This document shows, in pieces, positions 48,251 through 56,663 of a stretch of 64,000 bases of DNA. The DNA is taken from contig NZ_JANLCN010000002.1 of assembly GCF_024979255.1 (NCBI RefSeq), positions 248,001 to 312,000 on the forward strand. Reading direction: 5' to 3'. This DNA comes from Herbiconiux moechotypicola (GTDB lineage Bacteria; Actinomycetota; Actinomycetes; Actinomycetales; Microbacteriaceae). A program made the position numbers and the translations under genes. The notes beneath the pieces are model-generated. The model ran no database searches, had not been told where the DNA came from, and saw only the letters and a list, made by a program, of their open reading frames with translations. Numbering within the stretch: the stretch's first letter is position 1; every line of letters begins with the position of its first letter.

Positions 48251-49333
48251 GTGAAGAGAAACGCCCTGATCCTGCCCGTGCTCGTCTCCGCCTCGGCGCT
48301 CGCCCTCACCGGCTGCGCCACGGGTGCCGCCTCGACGGATGCGGGTGCCACCGCCGCCGCGGGTTCGACCCTCAAGGTGGTGGCGACCACCACCCAGGTC
48401 GCGGACTTCACCCGCGAGGTGGCCGGCGACGCGGCCGACGTGACCCAGCTCATCCAGCCCAACCAGAGCGCCCACAGCTACGACCCCTCGGCGGCCGACC
48501 TGAGCGCCCTCGCCTCGGCCGACGTGCTCGTCATCAACGGCGCCGGCCTCGAGGAGTGGCTCGACGACGCCATCAGCGCCTCGGGTTTCGCCGGGGTGAC
48601 CATCGACGCGTCGACCGGCATCGAGCTCTCCGACGACGAGGCGGGCGACGACCACGATCACGCCGAGGACGAGCACGCGGACGACCATGCCGACGAGGAC
48701 CACTCCGACGAGGCGGAGTCCGAGCACACCGACGAGGCCGATGACCACGCCCACGAGGCCGGCAACCCGCACATCTGGACCGACCCCGCCCTCGCGAGCC
48801 GCATGGTCGCCACCATCGCCGACGGTCTCGAGCAGGCCGACCCGGCCGCCGCCGCCGACTTCGCCACCAACGCCACCGCGTACGAGGCGAAGCTCACCGA
48901 GCTCGACGCCTGGATCCGCGAGAACGTCGACACCGTCCCGGAGGCCGAGCGCCTGCTGGTGTCGAACCACGACGCCTTCACCTACTTCGTCGACGCCTAC
49001 GACATCACCTATGTCGGCTCGGTCATCCCGAGCTTCGACGACAACGCCGAGCCGAGCGCGGCGCAGATCGACGAGCTCGTCGCCGCCATCAAGGCGACCG
49101 GGGTGAAGGCCGTGTTCTCCGAGGCCTCCATCTCGCCGCGGGCCGCCGACACCATCGCCTCCGAGGCCGGGGTGAAGGTCTACTCGGGCGACGAGGCCCT
49201 CTACGGCGACTCGCTCGGCCCGGCGGGCAGCGACGGCGCCAGTTACATCGACTCGCAGGTGCACAACGCCACCGTCATCCTCGAGTCGTGGGGGGTGACC
49301 CCCAGCGCGCTCCCGGCAGACCTGGAAGACTAG
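48251..49333 (+). CDS. znuA: Zinc ABC transporter substrate-binding lipoprotein
   Basis: Captures Zn(II) at the membrane surface for ZnuBC. The 360-aa protein has a lipoprotein signal peptide with lipobox ALTGC (lipidated Cys22), metal-ligand His in NQSAHSYDPS, a long His/Asp/Glu-rich loop (about 130-175), and further ligands in GNPHIWTDP, SNHDAFTYF and YSGDEALYGD. The charged His loop is typical of zinc rather than manganese binders. First gene of the operon, four bases before znuC. Confidence 0.94.
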   Translation: MKRNALILPVLVSASALALTGCATGAASTDAGATAAAGSTLKVVATTTQVADFTREVAGDAADVTQLIQPNQSAHSYDPSAADLSALASADVLVINGAGLEEWLDDAISASGFAGVTIDASTGIELSDDEAGDDHDHAEDEHADDHADEDHSDEAESEHTDEADDHAHEAGNPHIWTDPALASRMVATIADGLEQADPAAAADFATNATAYEAKLTELDAWIRENVDTVPEAERLLVSNHDAFTYFVDAYDITYVGSVIPSFDDNAEPSAAQIDELVAAIKATGVKAVFSEASISPRAADTIASEAGVKVYSGDEALYGDSLGPAGSDGASYIDSQVHNATVILESWGVTPSALPADLED

Positions 49334-49337
49334 CCGC

Positions 49338-50102
49338 GTGACCCCGCCCACGGCATCCGAGCCCACCGTCGCCCCGGCCGCGGTGGGCGCCGTGCTGCGC
49401 GTGCAGGACGCCACGTTCGCCTACGGCGCCCGCACCGCGCTCGAAGGGGTCTCGATCGAGGTGCACCCCGGCGAAGCAGTGGCGCTCATCGGGCCCAACG
49501 GCGCGGGCAAGTCCACGCTGCTGAAGGGCATCCTCGGTGCCGTGCCGCTCGTCTCGGGGCGCATCGAGGTGGCGGGCTCGACGGGCCACCGCTCCTACGC
49601 CTCGCGCATCGGCTACATGCCGCAGCACGACGACCTCGACCCGCAGTTCCCGGTCACGCTCGAGCAGGTCGTCATGATGGGCCGCTATCGCGGCCTCGGC
49701 TGGTTCAGGATGCCCGGGGCCGCCGACCGCGCGGCCGTCGAGTCGGCGCTCGCCGCGGTGGGCCTCTCCGACAGGGCCAAGCGGCGCTTCGGCGACCTCT
49801 CCGGTGGGCAGCAGCAGCGGGGCATCCTGGCCCGTTCCATCGTGTCGTCGCCTGAGCTGCTGCTGCTCGACGAGCCCTTCAACGGCCTCGACCAGAGCAA
49901 CCGCGACGCGCTGGTCACGACGCTCCGCGACCTCAAGAGCCGGGGCGTGGCGGTGCTCGTCTCCACCCACGACTTCGACCTCGCCCGGCAGGTGTGCGAC
50001 CGCGTGCTGCTGCTGAACGGCCGCCAGCTCGCGTTCGGCGAGCGCGAGAGCGTGCTCACCCTGCCCAACGTGCACAACACCTTCAGCGACGTCGAGCTCT
50101 GA
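49338..50102 (+). CDS. znuC: Zinc ABC transporter ATP-binding protein
   Basis: The 254-aa ATPase has Walker [16 protein letters not shown], the Q-loop GYMPQHDDL, signature [13 protein letters not shown], Walker [14 protein letters not shown] and the H-loop STHDFDLA. It energises zinc uptake through the two ZnuB proteins encoded next. GTG start at 49338. Confidence 0.96.
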   Translation: MTPPTASEPTVAPAAVGAVLRVQDATFAYGARTALEGVSIEVHPGEAVALIGPNGAGKSTLLKGILGAVPLVSGRIEVAGSTGHRSYASRIGYMPQHDDLDPQFPVTLEQVVMMGRYRGLGWFRMPGAADRAAVESALAAVGLSDRAKRRFGDLSGGQQQRGILARSIVSSPELLLLDEPFNGLDQSNRDALVTTLRDLKSRGVAVLVSTHDFDLARQVCDRVLLLNGRQLAFGERESVLTLPNVHNTFSDVEL

Positions 50103-50107
50103 CCGCG

Positions 50108-51004
50108 GTGGACCTCGTCGCCGTCCTGATCGACCCCTTCGCCCTCCCGTTCATGGCGAAGGCTCTCGCCGTGCTCGTGGTGCTGAGCGTGGTGGCGGGT
50201 GTCATCGGCGTACTCGTCAACCTGCGCGCGCTCGAGTTCGTGAGCGATGGCCTCGTGCACGCGGTCTTCCCCGGACTCGTCATCGGCTACGTGCTCTCCG
50301 GCCGTGAGGGTCTCTATGCCGGTGCGGTCGTGGCGGCCGTCGTGGCGGCCGTCGTGCTCACCCTCGTCACGCGCCGAGCGGTCACCTCCGACGCCTCCAC
50401 GGCGATCGTGCTGACGGGCATGTTCTCCATCGGCATCCTCGTGGTCTCGACGCAGAGCGACTACGTGGGGCAGCTCGACCAGCTGCTGTTCGGGCGGCTG
50501 CTCACCGTGACCGACTCCGACCTGGTGCAGACGGCGGTGGTGTGCGGGCTCGCCCTGGTGCTCGTGCTGGTGACCTTCAAGGGGCAGCTGTTCCGGGCTT
50601 TCGACGAAGAGGGTGCCGCTGCGGCGGGCTACCGGGTGCTCGCCCTCGACCTCGTGCTCAACGTGGCGATCGCGCTCGTGGTGGTGGCCGCATCCAACGC
50701 GGTGGGCAACCTGCTGGTGCTGGCGGTGCTCATCGTGCCGGGTGCCGTGGGTCGGCTGGTGGCGGGGCGCATCGGGGTGATCGTGGCCATCGCGGCGGCG
50801 TTCGCCGCGCTCGCCGGCTGGCTCGGCCTCAGCGTCGCCTACGCGCTCTCGGTGGGCGCGGGCGTGCCGGCGCCCAGCGGGGCGACGGTGGTGCTCGTGG
50901 TCGTGGCCGCCTACCTGATCGTGCTGCTCGGCCGGGTCACGGTCGACGGGATGCGCCGGGTGCGCGCGCGTGCGCGGGCCCGGGCTGCCGAGGTGGCCGC
51001 CTGA
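50108..51004 (+). CDS. znuB: Zinc ABC transporter permease (first ZnuB)
   Basis: Permease of the ABC-3 family, 298 aa with about eight helices. It has the [29 protein letters not shown] motif region (split: [18 protein letters not shown] is diagnostic) and [26 protein letters not shown] at 50108 lies six bases after znuC. Two permease genes follow each other, which suggests a heterodimeric channel. Confidence 0.92.
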   Translation: MDLVAVLIDPFALPFMAKALAVLVVLSVVAGVIGVLVNLRALEFVSDGLVHAVFPGLVIGYVLSGREGLYAGAVVAAVVAAVVLTLVTRRAVTSDASTAIVLTGMFSIGILVVSTQSDYVGQLDQLLFGRLLTVTDSDLVQTAVVCGLALVLVLVTFKGQLFRAFDEEGAAAAGYRVLALDLVLNVAIALVVVAASNAVGNLLVLAVLIVPGAVGRLVAGRIGVIVAIAAAFAALAGWLGLSVAYALSVGAGVPAPSGATVVLVVVAAYLIVLLGRVTVDGMRRVRARARARAAEVAA

Positions 51005-51831
51005 TGGGGTACTACGAGAGGGCGCTCGTCGTCGCCGTGGTGATCGGAGTGCTCTGCGGGCTGGTGGGCACCGTGGTGGTGCTGCGCCGCCGGGCCTTCT
51101 TCACGCAGGCACTCACCCACGCCACGTTCCCCGGGGCGGTGGTCGCGGCGGCGATCGGGGTCGACATCATGGTCGGGGCGCTGGCCTCGAGCGTGCTGCT
51201 CATCGTGGCCATGACGATGCTCGGCCGGGTCACCCGGCAGGGGTCGCAGGTGGCCTCGGGCGTCGTGCTCACGGCGGGGTTCGCGCTCGGGGTGTTCGCG
51301 CAGGCGTTCTTCCCCGACCTGCCGATCCACGTGGACAGCTATCTCGTGGGCTCCATCCTCAACACCACCGACAGCGATCTCGTGGTCGCCGCCGCGGTGC
51401 TCGTGGTGACGGTGCTCGTGCTGCTCGGCACGGGCAAGGAGATCCTGTTCTCCACGCTCGACCCGGCCGGGTTCCGCGCGGCGGGATACCGGCCGTGGGT
51501 GATCGAGACCGTGGTGCTCTCGCTCATCGTGCTCACGGTGGTCACCGCCATGCCGGCGGTCGGGGCGATCCTCGCGCTGGCGCTCATCGCCGCGCCCGCG
51601 GCGGCGGCCAGGCTGATCGCGCGCACCACCACTCAGCTGTTCGTGCTCGCGCCCATGCTCGGTGCGCTGTCGGGTGTGATCGGCGTCGTGGCGTCACGGA
51701 TGCTCGGGGTGGCCGCGGGTGCGGCGATTTCGCTCACGGCCGCACTGTTCCTCGTGCTCGCCCTGGGGATCTCCAAGCTGGCGGCACTACGGTGGAGGGG
51801 TTCGAAGTCCCTGGGATCGGTGAGGTCATGA
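51004..51831 (+). CDS. Zinc ABC transporter permease (second ZnuB)
   Basis: ABC-3 family permease of 275 aa with about eight helices. Family motifs: RRRAFFTQALTHATFPGAVV and AVGAILALALIAAPAAAARL. Its ATG overlaps the stop of the first permease by one base, and its stop overlaps zur (ATGA). It would form the membrane channel together with the first ZnuB. Confidence 0.92.
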   Translation: MGYYERALVVAVVIGVLCGLVGTVVVLRRRAFFTQALTHATFPGAVVAAAIGVDIMVGALASSVLLIVAMTMLGRVTRQGSQVASGVVLTAGFALGVFAQAFFPDLPIHVDSYLVGSILNTTDSDLVVAAAVLVVTVLVLLGTGKEILFSTLDPAGFRAAGYRPWVIETVVLSLIVLTVVTAMPAVGAILALALIAAPAAAARLIARTTTQLFVLAPMLGALSGVIGVVASRMLGVAAGAAISLTAALFLVLALGISKLAALRWRGSKSLGSVRS

Positions 51832-52214
51832 AGCGCAATACCTGGCAGCGCGAGGCCGTGCGCTCCGCGCTCGGCACGCAGATGGGATTCGTGAGCGCGC
51901 AGACTCTGCACTCCTCGCTCAAGAACACCGGTTCGCAGATCGGCCTCGCCACCGTCTACCGTGCGCTGGCCGACCTGGCGCAGGAGGGCGAGGCCGACTC
52001 GCTGCAGTCGCCCGAGGGCGAGTCGCTCTACCGCGCCTGCTCGCTCGAGCACCATCACCACCTCATCTGCCGCAGCTGCGGGCTGACCGTCGAGATCGAG
52101 GCCGACGAGGTGGAGGAGTGGGCGCAGCGCACCGCGCGCCTGCACGGTTTCAGCCGGCCCGAGCACGTGGTCGACATCTTCGGCTTCTGCTCGGCCTGCG
52201 TGCCGACCGCGTGA
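51828..52214 (+). CDS. zur: Fur-family zinc uptake regulator Zur
   Basis: Zinc-sensing repressor of 128 aa. It has the winged-helix part (TWQREAVRSALGTQMGFVSA, IGLATVYRALADLAQEGEAD), the regulatory HHHHLICRSCGLTVEIE with a Cys pair, and the second Cys pair in FCSACVPTA. Its place at the end of znuABC and the operator upstream of znuA support Zur over Fur. ATG overlaps the permease stop. Confidence 0.92.
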   Translation: MKRNTWQREAVRSALGTQMGFVSAQTLHSSLKNTGSQIGLATVYRALADLAQEGEADSLQSPEGESLYRACSLEHHHHLICRSCGLTVEIEADEVEEWAQRTARLHGFSRPEHVVDIFGFCSACVPTA

Positions 52215-52360
52215 CACCCTCGCGGCGCGTGCGGAGGATGGTGTAAGCTTCTCAGGTTGGGTGGAATCCTCCGCCCATTGTGGGTGCGGCACAGGCCGCA
52301 TCCGCCGACAAGTCATCTTGGGTGAGGCGCTCGTCTCACGGTAACCAAATGGAGGAACCA

Positions 52361-52597
52361 ATGGCAGCAGTGTGCCAGGTGACTGGAGCCGTTCCCGGCT
52401 TCGGGCACAACATCTCGCACTCGCACCGGCGCACCAAGCGCCGTTTCGACCCGAACGTGCAGAAGAAGACGTACTACGTGCCGTCGCTTCGCCGTAGCGT
52501 CACCCTCACGGTGAGCGCGAAGGGCATCAAGGTCATCGACGCCCGTGGCATCGAGGCCGTCGTGAAAGACATCCAGGCTCGTGGGGTGAAGCTCTAA
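52361..52597 (+). CDS. rpmB: 50S ribosomal protein L28, zinc-free form
   Basis: The 78-aa protein starts [20 protein letters not shown] and keeps only one Cys, so it lacks the CXXC pairs of the zinc form. ATG 52361 follows GGAGGAACC. It is 147 bases beyond zur. No Zur-type palindrome is seen in that gap, and the only promoter-like feature is a TGTAAGCT near 52241-52248. It heads rpmB-rpmG-rpsN. Confidence 0.97.
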   Translation: MAAVCQVTGAVPGFGHNISHSHRRTKRRFDPNVQKKTYYVPSLRRSVTLTVSAKGIKVIDARGIEAVVKDIQARGVKL

Positions 52598-52764
52598 TGG
52601 CGAAGCAGCAAGACGTCCGTCCCATCATCAAGCTCCGTTCGACGGCCGGCACCGGGTACACCTACGTGACCAAGAAGAACCGCCGCAACGACCCCGACCG
52701 CCTCGTGCTGAAGAAGTACGACCCGGTCATCCGCAAGCACGTCGACTTCCGAGAGGAGCGCTAA
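52597..52764 (+). CDS. rpmG: 50S ribosomal protein L33, zinc-free form
   Basis: The 55-aa protein [20 protein letters not shown] (continuing [20 protein letters not shown], ending HVDFREER) has no cysteine, so it is the C-minus type. ATG overlaps the rpmB stop by one base. It precedes rpsN by four bases. Confidence 0.97.
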   Translation: MAKQQDVRPIIKLRSTAGTGYTYVTKKNRRNDPDRLVLKKYDPVIRKHVDFREER

Positions 52765-52768
52765 GCAC

Positions 52769-53074
52769 ATGGCCAAGAAGAGCAAGATCGCGCGCAACGA
52801 GCAGCGCAAGGTGGTCGTGGAGCGCTACGCCGCGAAGCGCCTCGAGCTGAAGAAGGCGCTGGTGAACCCCGCCTCCACCGACGAGGAGCGCGAGGCCGCC
52901 CGCGTGGGCCTGCAGAAGCTCCCCCGCAACGCGTCGCCCATCCGGGTGCGCAGCCGCGACGCCGTCGACGGCCGTCCCCGTGGAGTGCTGACCAAGTTCG
53001 GCATCTCGCGTGTGCGGTTCCGCGACATGGCGCACCGGGGCGAGTTGCCGGGCATTACGAAGTCCAGCTGGTAA
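52769..53074 (+). CDS. rpsN: 30S ribosomal protein S14, long zinc-free form
   Basis: The 101-aa S14 has the core [34 protein letters not shown]. The Cys found in zinc-binding S14 (CXXC near the C-terminal half) is replaced, and the protein is of the long, C-minus class. With rpmB and rpmG it forms the set of ribosomal proteins that need no zinc. Confidence 0.97.
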   Translation: MAKKSKIARNEQRKVVVERYAAKRLELKKALVNPASTDEEREAARVGLQKLPRNASPIRVRSRDAVDGRPRGVLTKFGISRVRFRDMAHRGELPGITKSSW

Positions 53075-53179
53075 GTTACCCACGGTCGTACCGACCAACG
53101 ACACTGGCCCTGGTGGCCGGACCGTTCCAGAACACACTGCTACCCCGGTAGCGAAGAGGTCCGAGGAGGACACCTTAAA

Positions 53180-53467
53180 ATGGCTGACAAGTCACTCAAC
53201 AAGACCGAGCTCGTCGCCGCCGTCGCTGCCGCTTCCGGCCAGACGCAGGCTTCCGTCAACGAGGTGCTCGACGCTCTCTTCTCCACCCTGGCCGACTCCG
53301 TCGCCAGCGGCACCAAGGTCACCATTCCGGGTTGGCTCGCCGTCGAGCGCACCTCGCGCGCCGCTCGCACCGGCCGCAACCCGCAGACCGGTGAGACCAT
53401 CGAGATCCCTGCGGGCCACTCCGTGAAGATCTCGGCCGGCTCGAAGCTGAAGGCCGCCGCCAAGTAA
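53180..53467 (+). CDS. hup: Nucleoid-associated protein HU
   Basis: The 95-aa DNA-bending protein has the HU/IHF fold: an N-terminal helical part (MADKSLNKTELVAAVAAASG), then VTIPGWLAVERTSRAARTGRNPQTGETIEIPAGHSV, the DNA-binding arm. It lacks the long basic C-terminal tail of mycobacterial HupB, giving the short form. ATG 53180 follows GGAGGACACC. The 105-base gap after rpsN contains an independent promoter region. Confidence 0.97.
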   Translation: MADKSLNKTELVAAVAAASGQTQASVNEVLDALFSTLADSVASGTKVTIPGWLAVERTSRAARTGRNPQTGETIEIPAGHSVKISAGSKLKAAAK

Positions 53468-53484
53468 GGCGACACCGCACCACC

Positions 53485-53518
53485 CGAAAGGGCGTCGACT
53501 CCGGTCGGCGCCCTTTCG
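53485..53518 (+). terminator. Terminator after hup
   Basis: The perfect stem CGAAAGGGCG (53485-53494) with CGCCCTTTCG (53509-53518) and a loop of 14 bases. The T-rich part lies within the 3' arm. It ends the hup transcript. Confidence 0.75.
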
Positions 53519-53604
53519 CATTCCCGGGATGCTCACAGCTGCCGGGTGGGCAGCCGGGCCCCTGGCCGTGCTCGGCGCACATCCGGGCCGCGTAAAGTAG
53601 TCCG

Positions 53605-55584
53605 GTGCCAAGAGTCGTGCGGATCGCCGGACCGGCCGCCCTCGTCGCGGTCTCGTTCCTCGCACTCCTGGTGGCATTGGCCATCGGCGGCGGAGCGGCA
53701 CCGCAGCTCCTCGAAGACCCCGGCGCCGTGGTGCGCTACGGGCTCCCGGCCTCGACCATGCTGGTCAACCTCGGCGCCTCGGGCATGATCGGCGCCATCG
53801 GGCTCACCCTGTTCGTGTTCCCGGCCGGCTCGAAGGCCTACGCCCGCTCACTCGACGTGGCCGCCGCATCCGCCGCCGTGTTCACGGTAGCCGCCGCACT
53901 CACCGGGTTCTTCTCCTACCTCAGCGTCACCGCCCGGGCATTCAGCCTCGACGACGCCTTCGGCCAGGGGCTCGGCCAGTTCCTCACCCAGATCGCCCTC
54001 GGCCAGGCGTGGCTGCAGACCACGCTCATGGGTGCCGCGGTGACCGTGCTCTGCTTCGCGGTGCGCAACCAGACGGCGCTGTTCTTCGTGGGCCTGTTCG
54101 CGGTGGCGAGCCTGTGGCCGATGGCGCAGCAGGGCCACGCCGCGGGCGTGAACGGGCACGACGCGGCCATCACGGCCCTGGGTCTGCACATCATCTTCGC
54201 CGCCGCCTGGCTCGGCGGTCTCGTGGTGATCGCGCTGCTCAGCCGGCAGATCGAGACCGGAGCCCTGGTCGAGGTGGTGTCGCGCTACTCGAGCGTAGCG
54301 CTGGTGTGCTTCGTGGTGGTGGCGGCGTCGGGCTATGTGAGCGCCGAGCTGCGCGTCGGAACCCTCGACCGGTTGCTCACCCCGTACGGCGTGCTCGTGC
54401 TCGTGAAGGTGGGGGCACTGCTCGCGCTCGGGGTCATCGGGGCGATCCACCGCCGCTTCGTCATCGCGCGGCTCGCCACCTCGGGCAGGCGCCGGCACTT
54501 CTGGTGGCTGGTCGTGGCCGAGCTCGGCTTCATGGGCATCGCCACGGGGTTCGCCGCGGCCCTCGCCCGTACCGCCACCCCGGTGCCCGAGACGGTGCCG
54601 CCCGAGCAGACGGCCGCGCAGATCCTCACCGGAGAGCCGCTCCCGCCCGAGCCCGTGTTCCCGCAGCTGCTCGGGCAGTGGAACGTCGACCTCATCTGGG
54701 TTCTCGTCTGCGGCTTCGGCATCGTCTTCTACCTGGCCGGGGTCATCCGCCTGCGCCGCCGCGGCGACCGGTGGCCGTGGTACCGCCCCGTGCTCTGGGT
54801 GGCGGGCATGCTGCTGCTGTTCTTCGTGACGAACGGGCCGCTCAACGTCTACCAGGACATCCTGTTCAGCGCGCACATGTTCGGCCACATGACCCTCAGC
54901 ATGATGGTGCCGCTCCTGCTCGTACCCGCCGGCCCGGTCACGCTCGCGCTCCGCGCCATCCGCAAGCGCGACGACGGCAGCCGCGGCATGCGCGAGTGGA
55001 TCCTGCTCGCCGTGCACTCCCGGGTGGCGACGGTGATCGCCAACCCCGTCGTGGCCGGAGTGCTGTTCGCCACCAGCCTGGTGGCGTTCTACTACACGCC
55101 GCTGTTCCGCTGGGCCACGGTCGACCACCTCGGGCACGAGTGGATGATCGTGCACTTCCTCATCGTGGGCTATCTCTTCGTGCAGGCGCTCATCGGCATC
55201 GACCCGGTGCCCTACAAGCTGCCGTACCCGTTCCGACTGCTGCTGCTGCTGGCCACCATGGCCTTCCACGCCTTCTTCGGCCTCGCCCTCATGGAGGGCG
55301 ATGGACTGCTGCTCGCCGACTGGTTCGGCGCCACGGGCCGCGACTGGGGCCCGAGCGCGATCGACGACCAGCGCAACGGCGGCGGGATCGCCTGGAGCAT
55401 CGGCGAGATACCCACGTTCATCCTGGCCCTCGTCGTGGCGGTGCAGTGGAGCCGCAGCGACAAGAAGGAGACGAAGCGGCGGGATCGCAACGCCGATCGC
55501 ACGCACGAGGCGGAACTGGGCGCCTACAACGCTATGCTCGGCAAGCTGGCTGAGCGCGACCGCGACGAGGGAGACGCACGATGA
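53605..55584 (+). CDS. CopD-CtaG fusion membrane protein (copper / cytochrome oxidase assembly)
   Basis: The 659-aa protein joins an N-terminal CopD-like domain (to about residue 330; His in QQGHAAGVNGHD, LGLHIIFAAAWLGGLV) and a C-terminal caa3-type CtaG domain (about 350-640; FSAHMFGHMTLSMMVPLLLVPAG and DHLGHEWMIVHFLIVGYLF with conserved His). Roughly 16 helices. Such fusions in actinobacteria are linked to copper delivery to cytochrome oxidase. GTG 53605. The stop overlaps the next gene by four bases. Confidence 0.9.
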   Translation: MPRVVRIAGPAALVAVSFLALLVALAIGGGAAPQLLEDPGAVVRYGLPASTMLVNLGASGMIGAIGLTLFVFPAGSKAYARSLDVAAASAAVFTVAAALTGFFSYLSVTARAFSLDDAFGQGLGQFLTQIALGQAWLQTTLMGAAVTVLCFAVRNQTALFFVGLFAVASLWPMAQQGHAAGVNGHDAAITALGLHIIFAAAWLGGLVVIALLSRQIETGALVEVVSRYSSVALVCFVVVAASGYVSAELRVGTLDRLLTPYGVLVLVKVGALLALGVIGAIHRRFVIARLATSGRRRHFWWLVVAELGFMGIATGFAAALARTATPVPETVPPEQTAAQILTGEPLPPEPVFPQLLGQWNVDLIWVLVCGFGIVFYLAGVIRLRRRGDRWPWYRPVLWVAGMLLLFFVTNGPLNVYQDILFSAHMFGHMTLSMMVPLLLVPAGPVTLALRAIRKRDDGSRGMREWILLAVHSRVATVIANPVVAGVLFATSLVAFYYTPLFRWATVDHLGHEWMIVHFLIVGYLFVQALIGIDPVPYKLPYPFRLLLLLATMAFHAFFGLALMEGDGLLLADWFGATGRDWGPSAIDDQRNGGGIAWSIGEIPTFILALVVAVQWSRSDKKETKRRDRNADRTHEAELGAYNAMLGKLAERDRDEGDAR

Positions 55585-56663
55585 TGGTGACCCCTCACTG
55601 CCCGGCCTGCGGGTCGGTGGTGTTCTTCGAGTCGCTCGAGTGCCCCGCCTGCAGCACCGAGCTCGGCTTCCACCGAGCCTCGGGCGAGTTCGCCGAGGCT
55701 CGCCCGGAGGGCGTGCTGCTCACCGACCCGCGCGGCGGCGAACCGCGCCTGTGGCGGCCCTGCTCGAACCGGGCGTGGCGCTGCAACTGGCTGGCCCCCG
55801 ACGGCGAGGCGAGCGCCCAGTGCCTCAGCTGCCGACTCACCCGCCGGCGGCCGGACAACGACGACACCCTGTCGCTCGAGAAGCTCGCGGTTGTCGCGGC
55901 CGACAAACGGCGCCTGCTCATGCAGCTGATCGACCTCGGGCTGCCCATCACGCCCTACTACGAGCAGGAGGGCGGACTCGCGTTCGACCTCGTCTCGAGC
56001 CTGTCGAACGGTGAACGGGTCATCATCGGCCACGCGAACGGCGTCATCACGATCGACCTCGCCGAGTCGCTCGACGCCTACCGCGAGCGGCTGCGGGTGC
56101 GCCTCGGCGAGCCCTACCGCACCGTGCTCGGGCACTTCCGTCACGAGATCGGTCACTACTACCAGAGCATCCTGCTCGACACCGACGAGCTCTGGGCGGA
56201 GTGCCGGGCACTGTTCGGCGACGAGCGGGCGAGCTACCAGGATGCGCTGAAGCGCCACTACGACGTCGGAGCCCCCGCGGGCTGGATCGACGAGTACATC
56301 TCCGACTACGCCACCATGCACCCGTGGGAGGACTTCGCCGAGACCTTCGCGCACTACCTCCACATCACCGGCACCCTCTCCACGGCCGCGAACTCGGGCG
56401 TGCTGCTGCAGGCCGAGCGCATCGCCGGCTTCGACCACGGCGACGTGCTGCCCCGGGCCTCCTACCGTGACGCCACGTTCGACGAGGTGCTCTCCGACTG
56501 GACCTGGCTGTCGCTCATGTTCAACCGGGTGAACCGCTCGATGGGGCTGAAAGACCTCTACCCCTTCGGCATCGTGGCCCCGGTGGCGCGCAAGCTCGCC
56601 TTCGTGCACCGCATCGTGGTGCGGGCGGGTGCGGCGCGGGCGGCCAGCTCACAGCCGGGGTGA
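55581..56663 (+). CDS. Putative zinc-binding metallopeptidase (HEXXH) with zinc ribbons
   Basis: The 360-aa protein has zinc-ribbon cysteines (Cys7, 10, 21, 24, then Cys61, 68, 81, 84) and a peptidase-type motif HEIGHYYQ with His188, Glu189, His192. A third ligand may come from HPWEDFAETFAHYLH. This matches a bacterial family annotated as zinc-binding metallopeptidase of unknown target. No signal peptide. Its ATG overlaps the CopD-CtaG stop, and its 3' end overlaps the convergent next gene by 15 bases. Confidence 0.8.
   Translation: MMVTPHCPACGSVVFFESLECPACSTELGFHRASGEFAEARPEGVLLTDPRGGEPRLWRPCSNRAWRCNWLAPDGEASAQCLSCRLTRRRPDNDDTLSLEKLAVVAADKRRLLMQLIDLGLPITPYYEQEGGLAFDLVSSLSNGERVIIGHANGVITIDLAESLDAYRERLRVRLGEPYRTVLGHFRHEIGHYYQSILLDTDELWAECRALFGDERASYQDALKRHYDVGAPAGWIDEYISDYATMHPWEDFAETFAHYLHITGTLSTAANSGVLLQAERIAGFDHGDVLPRASYRDATFDEVLSDWTWLSLMFNRVNRSMGLKDLYPFGIVAPVARKLAFVHRIVVRAGAARAASSQPG

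Noticed and set aside
53848-55506. Minus-strand open frame of 552 codons
   Set aside because: Antisense of the CopD-CtaG gene; repetitive His/Glu/Arg composition.
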